Under the pieces are notes generated by a model, which saw nothing but the letters and a program-made list of their open reading frames with translations, made no database searches and was not told the DNA's origin. From Clostridia bacterium (GTDB lineage: Bacteria > Bacillota > Clostridia > Oscillospirales > CAG-272), in NCBI GenBank assembly GCA_017520365.1, contig JAFXFQ010000121.1:1-7186 (forward strand): 7,186 nt of DNA, written 5' to 3'. A program made the position numbers and the translations under genes. This document shows positions 1 to 5,057 of the stretch, one piece after another. Numbering within the stretch: the first letter of the stretch is position 1; every line of letters starts with the position of its first letter.

Positions 1-390
1 ACTCCTGTATTCGCCGCGGCCATTGCCCTTGAGATCATTTATGATGCCGCCCTTTTCGGAAAGCCCTTCGAAAACAGTCGGCAAAATCCAGCTCTTGCCT
101 TGTGCATCTGCTGCATTGGGGCATTCCTCTTTGAAAGATACAGAGAAAAAAGGGCAGTATTTTTCCTTGTGGGAGCCGCCTGCATCCTGTGGGCGGCAAT
201 AATTCGGGCAGACCACGGTATCCCCGTGGCATTGTCGTTCTTCATACTGGAGCTGACACAAAAAAAGACCGCCGCCCGCCCCTTAGCTCTCGCCGCAGCC
301 CTCTCCCTCTGCACCGTCGCATCCCCATTCTGCGCCCTTTCCCCCTTGGGTGCTCTCTTTGTCAGAAGCGATGATCAAAGGCTGAGATAA
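1..390 (+). CDS. TraX-family integral membrane protein (C-terminal part, 5' end outside window)
   Basis: The frame is open from the first base to TAA at 388-390 and gives the last 129 residues of a hydrophobic protein. Seen: an early segment reading EIIYDAALFGKPFENSRQN, hydrophobic stretches around residues 34-46 and 54-67, then RADHGIPVALSFFILEL and a hydrophobic C-terminus. Family knowledge: TraX proteins (named for F-pilin N-acetylation) carry a similar 'SEIPFDLALFGKPF...HQN' segment followed by several membrane helices and a 'DYG.xGVLL...FYLF' segment near the C-terminus; both have counterparts here in order. Chromosomal homologues in gut Firmicutes are common and their acyl acceptor is unknown, so pilin acetylation should not be assumed. 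Family members are about 220-250 residues, so roughly half is missing. The stop lies 10 bp before the palindromic element at 400. TraX assignment is fairly likely; the function in this organism is unknown. Confidence 0.75.
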   Translation, partial: TPVFAAAIALEIIYDAALFGKPFENSRQNPALALCICCIGAFLFERYREKRAVFFLVGAACILWAAIIRADHGIPVALSFFILELTQKKTAARPLALAAALSLCTVASPFCALSPLGALFVRSDDQRLR

Positions 391-399
391 GCAAAGAAA

Positions 400-425
400 A
401 AATCCGCTGAGCTTTCAGCGGATTT
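400..425. repeat. 26-bp palindrome, left copy (11-bp stem, GCTT loop)
   Basis: AAATCCGCTGA and TCAGCGGATTT form a perfect 11-bp stem around GCTT. The identical 26 bases recur at 679-704 in the same orientation. It begins 10 bp after the stop of the TraX-like gene, so as RNA it could end that transcript. The 3' side has only TTT before CAG, which is a weak U-tract for an intrinsic terminator. Confidence 0.8.
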
Positions 426-532
426 CAGACTGTCGAAAAAGGCGCAGACCGCAAAAGTGTCAAAACAAAGACAGCCAAGTTTTAGCTTTAACCGTAAAAG
501 GTAATTCAACAAAAAATCAAAGTCACATTAAA

Positions 533-559
533 GAAATCCCCGGATAATCAGGGGATTTC
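533..559. repeat. Inverted repeat with 9-bp stem inside the MITE-like element
   Basis: GAAATCCCC at 533-541 pairs with GGGGATTTC at 551-559 across a 9-nt loop. The right arm and the bases after it resemble the outer end motif of the surrounding element. Confidence 0.65.
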
Positions 560-572
560 AAGCTTTTCGCCC

Positions 573-614
573 TTTCAAGCCCTGTCGTACCTTTGTACGC
601 CGACGGCCTTGAAA
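573..614. repeat. Long interrupted hairpin inside the MITE-like element
   Basis: TTTCAAG (573-579) pairs with CTTGAAA (608-614), and the inner stem CGTAC (586-590) pairs with GTACG (595-599) around a CTTT loop, with a small bulge between the two stems. CTGTCGTA at 582-589 is also complementary to TACGACAG at 634-641, so an alternative, mutually exclusive fold is possible. Confidence 0.55.
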
Positions 615-648
615 TGACGAAATCTGCATCCTTTACGACAGCCTGAGC

Positions 649-678
649 CAGCTTGTCGATAACTTTATCGACAAGCTG
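649..678. repeat. Near-perfect 30-bp inverted repeat adjoining the right 26-bp palindrome
   Basis: CAGCTTGTCGATAA is followed after two bases by its exact reverse complement, giving a stem of about 13 bp with a minimal 4-nt loop. It abuts the 26-bp palindrome at 679 without a gap, so two strong hairpins stand in tandem downstream of the ECF gene on the minus strand. Confidence 0.75.
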
Positions 679-704
679 AAATCCGCTGAGCTTTCAGCGG
701 ATTT
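679..704. repeat. 26-bp palindrome, right copy; possible terminator for the minus-strand ECF gene
   Basis: This is base-for-base identical to 400-425. On the minus strand it begins 20 nt after the stop codon of the ECF S-component gene (725-727), where an 11-bp stem could end or stabilise that transcript. The U-tract is short, so terminator function is uncertain. Confidence 0.7.
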
Positions 705-724
705 ACTGGTTTAACGTAGCTTTT

Positions 725-1258
725 TTAAATAAAAGAAAAATTCATTTGTGAATTTTTGAGAAGGTATTTGTTGTGTGCAAAAAGAGAGACAAGAGTGGTC
801 GATGCCGCCACACCTACTGCCGCCTGAATAAGATTCCCCGGCACGTTGACCAAAGCGCCTGCATATCCGTAAAGTGCGCATTCAAACGCAAAATAGCCGC
901 CCACCATCAGGCACTCGGAAGCAAGCGCCGCCACGAACGCCATAGGTACGCAGGCCTTTGTTTTTACAAACGGACGGAAAACAAGCACATATACGAGAGC
1001 CATCGATCCCTTGATCACAAAGGTCACCGGTGCATATATTCCGTATGAAAGGAAAAGGTCTGCAGCCGCACTGCCCATACCTGCCGCAAGAAAGCCGTAT
1101 ACGGGACCAAGAAAGAAAGCCGCAACCGCAATCAGCGTGTCACCAAGATTTACATATCCACCGTTTCCGAGAGGCAGAGGCAAGGCTGCCGTGGCTACAA
1201 AGATAAGCGCACAGAAAAGGGCTGACAAAACCAGCTTTTTAGTATTTGTTTTTTTCAA
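725..1258 (-). CDS. ECF-type vitamin transporter substrate-binding S component
   Basis: The product is a small all-helical membrane protein of 177 residues that would bind a vitamin or precursor and dock on a shared EcfA-A'-T module. Seen: a short basic N-terminus (KKTNTKK), a first helix ending in PLPLG, the segment GGYVNLGD around residues 33-40, then LGPVYGFLAAGMGSAAADL, YAPVTFVIKG and, near the end, NVPGNLIQAAVG. This pattern and length fit the riboflavin-type S-component family (PF07155/COG4720 group), whose members differ in substrate, so riboflavin, a thiamine precursor or a pyridoxine-type substrate cannot be separated here. No EcfA or EcfT gene is adjacent, as expected for S components that share an energising module. 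I chose TTG at 1258 because GAGG lies 8 nt upstream. An in-frame ATG at 1276 has no ribosome binding site and lies only about 7 nt after the predicted transcription start. No riboswitch fits in the short leader. Confidence 0.88.
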   Translation of the reverse strand: MKKTNTKKLVLSALFCALIFVATAALPLPLGNGGYVNLGDTLIAVAAFFLGPVYGFLAAGMGSAAADLFLSYGIYAPVTFVIKGSMALVYVLVFRPFVKTKACVPMAFVAALASECLMVGGYFAFECALYGYAGALVNVPGNLIQAAVGVAASTTLVSLFAHNKYLLKNSQMNFSFI

Positions 1259-1266
1259 AGCTATCG

Positions 1267-1270
1267 CCTC
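1267..1270 (-). promoter_or_regulatory. Ribosome binding site that decides a TTG start for the ECF S component
   Basis: On the minus strand GAGG (within AGAGGCG) ends 8 nt before TTG at 1258. The alternative ATG at 1276 is preceded by AT-rich DNA with no Shine-Dalgarno match. The purine-rich motif therefore supports the shorter protein. Confidence 0.6.
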
Positions 1271-1289
1271 TTTCATTTATGATAAAGGT

Positions 1290-1317
1290 ATTATAGCATA
1301 TATTTTTATAATTTCAA
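1290..1317 (-). promoter_or_regulatory. SigA-type promoter of the ECF S-component gene
   Basis: On the minus strand, TTGAAA (1317-1312), a 16-bp spacer and a perfect TATAAT (1295-1290) preceded by TGC give an extended -10 promoter. Transcription should start near 1283, leaving a leader of about 25 nt before the TTG start at 1258. The promoter is divergent from the one at 1364-1392. Confidence 0.75.
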
Positions 1318-1363
1318 TAGCTTTTTACCAATTATAAAATTGCAAAATTCAACAAAGAATTGA

Positions 1364-1392
1364 TTGACAAAAAAGGAAGGTAATGATAAAAT
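1364..1392 (+). promoter_or_regulatory. SigA-type promoter of the RpiB-like gene
   Basis: A perfect TTGACA (1364-1369) is followed by a 17-bp spacer and TAAAAT (1387-1392), with TGA directly before the -10 (extended -10). The predicted start is near 1399, giving a leader of about 29 nt that holds GGAGG at 1414-1418, 9 nt before the ATG at 1428. The near-consensus elements suggest strong expression. Confidence 0.8.
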
Positions 1393-1427
1393 AAAGGAAA
1401 GATTTTATTGTACGGAGGAAAACCACC

Positions 1428-2009
1428 ATGAAAATGATCAAAGATAAAGAGCTTCTCGTTGCGGCTGACTTTGCCGGCGTTGAGCTTAAGGATTACATCT
1501 GCGCTCACCTTGAAAAGCACGGCTGGAAGATCACCGATATCGGAGTAAAGAGCCTTGATGATCCCAACCCTGAAATGTTCCACCGCATCGGCCTTAAGGT
1601 CGGCGCTAAGATCGCTGAGGGCGAGTTCGAGCGCGCAATCATCTTCTGCGGCACAGGTATGGGCATCCACATCGCGGCAAGCAAGTGTCCCCGCGTTCAC
1701 GCTGCTGTTGTTGAGTCTCCCCATGCGGCTCTCCGCGCTATCACAGGCAACAACGTAAACGTTCTTGCTATGGGCGGCCATTGGATCGGAAAGAACCTTG
1801 GCATTGAGATCGCAGAGGCTTACCTCTACCACAATCTCGGTGACGGCTATGAGTGGTGGCCCAACTTCTACGAATTCCACAAGCTCGCTTACGATGAGCT
1901 CAACGAGTTCGACTATGAGACATTCAAGAAGAACGGCTTCGAATTCCCCAATGCTGTTGATATTCCTCTTGATGCTTGCGATAAGCCCGAGGAGCTTAAG
2001 TACAGATAA
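1428..2009 (+). CDS. RpiB/LacA/LacB-family sugar-phosphate isomerase, divergent active site
   Basis: The protein has 193 residues. The ATG follows GGAGG by 9 nt and a near-consensus promoter. Family members interconvert aldose and ketose sugar phosphates (ribose-5-P, allose-6-P, galactose-6-P, tetrulose phosphates) in the cytoplasm. Seen: the N-terminal nucleotide-like fold start LLVAADFAGVELK (residues 9-21), the hallmark CGTGMG with Cys74 and Thr76, and NVNVLAMGGHWIG near residues 109-121. From memory of E. coli RpiB, Asp9, Cys66 and Thr68 correspond to Asp14, Cys74 and Thr76, but the position of His10 is Phe15, that of the ring-opening His99 is Gly107, and the phosphate-binding Arg133/Arg137 motif is absent. 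The C-terminus is longer than in RpiB (about 150 residues) and begins with an aromatic DGYEWWPNFYEF segment. Family membership is secure, but the substrate is probably not ribose-5-phosphate. No sugar transporter or kinase is beside it. Confidence 0.88.
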   Translation: MKMIKDKELLVAADFAGVELKDYICAHLEKHGWKITDIGVKSLDDPNPEMFHRIGLKVGAKIAEGEFERAIIFCGTGMGIHIAASKCPRVHAAVVESPHAALRAITGNNVNVLAMGGHWIGKNLGIEIAEAYLYHNLGDGYEWWPNFYEFHKLAYDELNEFDYETFKKNGFEFPNAVDIPLDACDKPEELKYR

Positions 2010-2016
2010 TTTTCCC

Positions 2017-2071
2017 GGTGATGCTGTGTGGGGTGCTTGTTTCCCGCGCGGCATCACCTTTCGCATTTTTT
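2017..2071 (+). terminator. Candidate intrinsic terminator or attenuator after the RpiB-like gene
   Basis: GGTGATGC (2017-2024) pairs with GCATCACC (2051-2058), with an inner GGG/CCC pairing (2031-2033 with 2043-2045) in the 26-nt loop. A T-rich stretch ending in six Ts (2066-2071) follows. It lies 8 nt after the stop codon and 28 nt before the next gene. The large loop and interrupted T-tract make it less than ideal. Confidence 0.5.
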
Positions 2072-2098
2072 GCTATTTGTAAAGGAACTATATATAAA

Positions 2099-4498
2099 GT
2101 GACAGAATTTGACAGAATACCGAAGGAGGTCTTTTCGGAGGCTGAAAAGTTCGGCGTGCTCCAAAAGGACATTCTCTTTGCCGCCCATGCGGATAAAAAT
2201 CCCGAGGGCGTTTTTTGTGACAACTGGGTCCTTGTTACCGAGGACGAAATCATAATGGTAGGCGGCATCAATCTTGTTCTCCCCAAGGAAAACGGCAGAA
2301 AGAGAGACAAGCAAAGGCTGACGGTGAAATACTCCAAGATCTCCCTTGACAGAATGGACAGGAATGACCTTTCCGACTTCAAGACTGAAAAGCAGATCTC
2401 CGGCTGTATTATGACCGCCTACAACAAGAAAACAGAAGGCTATTGCCTTGTGACCTATCTTACCTGCCAATACGAGGAGGACTTTCAGGAGCTTTGCCGC
2501 CTTCTGAACAACAAGCCGGGCTCCTCTGATGAGGCCCCTGAGGACAGCGAGGGACAGCATCCCCCTCATCCAAACGGCCCCGGCGGCGGTCCTCCTCCAA
2601 AGGGAGGACACGGACCACACGGCGGTCATGGCAATCACGGCCCCGTGAGAAGAAAAAAGGATGACGACTACTGCCCAAAGTGCGGCCGCCGTTTTCCCGA
2701 CCCTCACAACAAAATATGTCCCCACTGCATTGATAAAGCAAGCGTTGTGAAGCGGCTTTTCTTCTTTGCGAGAAAATACATATTCAGCGTTATCATTATC
2801 CTCCTTGCCATGGTGGCGGTCAGCGCCATCGGAGTAGTATCCCCCTACATCAGCTCAGGCTTCTTCTACGATCAGGTGCTGACCAAGGGCGGAAAGTTCT
2901 ACGGCGAGGTAATGCTTGTAATATTCCTTATCGTATCCCTCAGGATAGCCTCCCTTCTCGTGGATATGGTAAACAACATCATCACCGCCCGCATCGTGCC
3001 GAAGCTGGCCTACGATATGAAAAAAACTATTTTCGACTCGGTTGAAAAGCTATCCCTTGGCTACTTCACCAACAGAAGAACGGGTGCGCTTATGAACCAG
3101 GTAACTGGAGACGCAAACACCATATACTGGTTCTTTGTGGACGGCCTGCCCTACCTTATCGTCAACGTTTTGCAGACAGTTGCCGTTGCCGTTCTTATGT
3201 TCTTTATCGACTGGAGACTCTCCATCGTTGCCCTTATCTTCTGCCCCCTCTGCTTCTGGCTTATAAAGCTTCTCTCCCTCAAAATGAAGAAGTTCCATGC
3301 AAAGCGCTACAGCGCCGCCCGTTCTATGAACGGACAGCTGTCAGACGTGCTTGCGGGAGTGCGCGTTGTCAAGGCCTTCTCAAGAGAGCGTGACGAGATC
3401 AGCCGCTTTAATCAAAGAAGCGAGTATCTTGCAGAAACGGACAAGAAGATCGGCCTTTTTGCCGGCACGGCTTACCCCGGAGTCACCTTTCTCTTTACAC
3501 TTTCATCCGTTCTCGTTCTCGGCGTTGGCGGTTGGTTCGTTATTAAAGGACAGATGACCTACGGAACTCTTATGACCTTTACCGCATACTCCGCAATGCT
3601 CATCTCGCCGCTTATGTTCTTCGTCAACATCACCCAGAGCATCACCAACTGCTTTAACGCAACCTACCGCCTTATGGAGGTTATGGATGCGGAGCCTGAG
3701 GTGTTTGAAAAGGATGATGCCCAAAGCATCTCCCGTGAGGATTTTCGCGGATGCGTGAGCTTTTGCGACGTCACCTTCGGATATGACAAAACGAGAAAGG
3801 TCATCGAGGACGTTACTATGGATATCCCCGCAGGGGCAAAGATCGGTATAGTCGGACACACCGGTGCAGGCAAGTCCACCATTGCAAACCTTCTCATCCG
3901 TCTTTACGATACGGATATGGGCAGGATCACCATTGACGGTATTGACGTGCGCGACCTTACCTTCGACACTCTCAGGAAAAACATTGCCATCGTTTCTCAG
4001 GAGACCTACCTTTTCCAGGGTACGATCCTTGATAACATAAGATATGCGAAGCCCGAGGCAACAATGGAGGAGATCATCACCGCCTCCAAGATCTCAGGCG
4101 CACACGACTTTATCATAAAGCTGCCGGACGGCTATGCCACCCGCCTCGGCTGGGGCTATAAGGAGCTCTCCGGCGGCGAAAGACAGCGAGTTTCCATCGC
4201 CCGTGCAATTCTCCGCGACCCGAAAATACTTATTCTGGACGAGGCCACCAGCGCAATGGATACGAAGACCGAGCGCAGCATTCAAGCTGCCCTGGAAAAG
4301 CTGACACAAAACAGAACCACAATTATGATTGCTCATCGCCTTTCAACCCTCCGTGATTGCGAAAAGCTTTTCGTTATCGAGCACGGTAAGGTGGCAGAGG
4401 AAGGAACCCACAGAGAGCTGATACAGCAAAAGGGCATATATTTCAAGCTTTACACCCTTCAGTATCAGGCTCTGAAAAATGCGGGAGTAGGTGAGTGA
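2099..4498 (+). CDS. ABC exporter half-transporter 1 with N-terminal soluble domain, His-rich linker and zinc ribbon
   Basis: The product is 799 residues from GTG at 2099, with AAGGA 12 nt upstream. The frame extends up to 2018, but that part lies in the candidate terminator and has no ribosome binding site. Domains in order: a soluble domain of mixed strands and a final helix (residues 1-140, possibly PH/GRAM-like); a Gly/Pro/His linker (152-181) with H171, H174, H177 and H180; a zinc ribbon C192-x2-C195...C207-x2-C210; a type IV (ABCB-like) membrane domain from about residue 227 (six helices expected); and a nucleotide-binding domain with Walker A GHTGAGKST (586-594), Q634, signature LSGGERQR (690-697), Walker B D714-E715 and H746. 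All ATPase motifs are intact, but the X-loop reads GWGYKE instead of the usual GERG type. The family uses ATP to move lipids, peptides or drugs outwards. The length exceeds a normal half-transporter (about 580) because of the N-terminal additions. It is the first gene of an operon and overlaps the DUF1854 gene by 4 nt. The substrate is unknown. Confidence 0.93.
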   Translation: MTEFDRIPKEVFSEAEKFGVLQKDILFAAHADKNPEGVFCDNWVLVTEDEIIMVGGINLVLPKENGRKRDKQRLTVKYSKISLDRMDRNDLSDFKTEKQISGCIMTAYNKKTEGYCLVTYLTCQYEEDFQELCRLLNNKPGSSDEAPEDSEGQHPPHPNGPGGGPPPKGGHGPHGGHGNHGPVRRKKDDDYCPKCGRRFPDPHNKICPHCIDKASVVKRLFFFARKYIFSVIIILLAMVAVSAIGVVSPYISSGFFYDQVLTKGGKFYGEVMLVIFLIVSLRIASLLVDMVNNIITARIVPKLAYDMKKTIFDSVEKLSLGYFTNRRTGALMNQVTGDANTIYWFFVDGLPYLIVNVLQTVAVAVLMFFIDWRLSIVALIFCPLCFWLIKLLSLKMKKFHAKRYSAARSMNGQLSDVLAGVRVVKAFSRERDEISRFNQRSEYLAETDKKIGLFAGTAYPGVTFLFTLSSVLVLGVGGWFVIKGQMTYGTLMTFTAYSAMLISPLMFFVNITQSITNCFNATYRLMEVMDAEPEVFEKDDAQSISREDFRGCVSFCDVTFGYDKTRKVIEDVTMDIPAGAKIGIVGHTGAGKSTIANLLIRLYDTDMGRITIDGIDVRDLTFDTLRKNIAIVSQETYLFQGTILDNIRYAKPEATMEEIITASKISGAHDFIIKLPDGYATRLGWGYKELSGGERQRVSIARAILRDPKILILDEATSAMDTKTERSIQAALEKLTQNRTTIMIAHRLSTLRDCEKLFVIEHGKVAEEGTHRELIQQKGIYFKLYTLQYQALKNAGVGE
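2552..2728 (+). other. His/Gly/Pro-rich linker plus four-Cys zinc ribbon inside ABC half 1
   Basis: Residues 152-181 consist almost only of Gly, Pro, His, Asn and Lys, including HGPHGGHGNHG with His every third residue. A basic/acidic patch (RRKKDDD) follows, then CPKC...CPHC (residues 192-210), a typical rubredoxin-like zinc ribbon placed just before the first membrane helix. The ribbon is shared with ABC half 2; the His tract is not. Confidence 0.8.
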
Positions 4499-5046
4499 AA
4501 GGAATGAACACATCAATGAAAGACAGCGTTTTTACCCTTGCGGATGCCGCAGGAATAGTATATCTGACAAAGGATACCGCCCACTTCTTCAAGGAAGGGG
4601 ATTTTATCGGAGCAGATATAAAGGGAGAGGACGGAGAGACAACGCACCACCTGCGTGTATGGCTCCACCGCTCGTTCCCCCTCGATATGCCCTTTGAATA
4701 TATCTCCGTTCAGAATAAGGATCAGGAGGAGCTGGGGCTTATCAAAAGCATTTCTGACTTTGATGCAGACGAGAGGGATATCATCACCGCAGAGCTTGAA
4801 AGAAAGTATTACACCCCAACGGTTACAAAAATAATCACCCTCAAGGAAACACGTGGCTTCTCCTTTTGGCGCGTTATGACTGATGCGGGAGAGCTGAGCT
4901 TCACTCTGCAGGACACCTCAAAGAGCATTGCCAGAGTCGGAGCTGACCGTGCGTTCATTTTCGACATTTGCGGAAACAGATACGAGATCAGGTCACTTTC
5001 GGCACTTGACAAAAACAGCTACAGAAAACTTGAGCTCTATCTGTAA
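4495..5046 (+). CDS. DUF1854 domain protein, partner of the flanking ABC exporter
   Basis: The product is a soluble protein of 183 residues with no signal peptide or membrane segment. It matches the DUF1854 family (PF08909) along most of its length: FPLDMPFEYISV (61-72), EELGLIKSISDF (78-89), ELERKYYTP (100-108), FWRVMTDAGE (124-133) and the strongest block, FDICGNRYEIRSLSALD (156-172), ending close to the C-terminus. Its biochemical function is unknown. Family members usually neighbour ABC transporter genes, and in some betaproteobacteria both are annotated as cyanophycin-metabolism associated. Here it sits between two ABC halves: GTG at 4495 overlaps the upstream stop (GTGA), and GGGAG lies 7 nt before it. 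ATG at 4504 and at 4516 (AGGA 12 nt upstream) are alternative starts. Strict co-translation suggests a stoichiometric accessory or regulatory subunit acting on the cytoplasmic side; this is inference. Confidence 0.87.
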   Translation: MKGMNTSMKDSVFTLADAAGIVYLTKDTAHFFKEGDFIGADIKGEDGETTHHLRVWLHRSFPLDMPFEYISVQNKDQEELGLIKSISDFDADERDIITAELERKYYTPTVTKIITLKETRGFSFWRVMTDAGELSFTLQDTSKSIARVGADRAFIFDICGNRYEIRSLSALDKNSYRKLELYL

Positions 5047-5057
5047 CGGAGGCAAAC

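Larger units (their letters stand above)
400..704. repeat. MITE-like palindromic intergenic element with imperfect inverted ends
   Basis: The element fills the gap between the TraX-like gene and the convergent ECF gene. Its left end (400-441) and the reverse complement of its right end (704-663) match at about 35 of 42 positions: a shared 11+11 bp hairpin with a 4-nt loop, then CAG-nn-TGTCGA-n-AAAG. Three further inverted repeats lie inside, at 533-559, 573-614 and 649-678. The segment starting at 550 (TCAGGGGATTTC...TTCG) resembles the end motif TCAGCGGATTTCAG..TGTCG, so the element may be built from a repeated module. There is no transposase and I see no convincing target-site duplication in the flanks. 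Inference: a non-autonomous mobile or dispersed repeat. It could also be a structured RNA or bidirectional transcription-stop region. Confidence 0.55.

Noticed and set aside
391..724. CRISPR array or integrase attachment site
   Set aside because: The repeats are only two identical palindromes about 280 bp apart with dissimilar internal hairpins. There is no regular spacing, no tRNA and no integrase.
1346..1361. Inverted repeat AATTC/GAATT between the two divergent promoters as an operator
   Set aside because: It is only 5 bp per arm in AT-rich DNA, which is expected by chance, and no regulator gene is nearby.
1277..1427. Vitamin riboswitch (for example FMN or TPP) controlling the ECF S component
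   Set aside because: The predicted leader is about 25 nt, too short for any known riboswitch, and the rest of the region is occupied by the two promoters.
1332..2066. 244-codon open frame on the minus strand opposite the RpiB-like gene
   Set aside because: It is fully antisense to a clear family member with promoter and ribosome binding site, has no recognisable motif, and is explained by codon bias of the real gene.
2018..2098. Upstream extension of ABC half 1 to GTG 2018 or ATG 2021
   Set aside because: The extension lies in the candidate terminator hairpin, has no ribosome binding site, and adds 27 residues of Cys/Ala/Phe-rich sequence unlike the N-terminal domain that follows.
2070..2098. 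Promoter-like TTGCTA, 17-bp spacer, TATAAA just before ABC half 1
   Set aside because: The implied transcription start (about 2105) falls inside the gene after the GTG start, and the -35 is poor. It would matter only if translation began at GTG 2156.
2054..2725. 223-codon minus-strand open frame opposite the 5' part of ABC half 1
   Set aside because: It is a shadow of the real coding frame and has no ribosome binding site or family resemblance.
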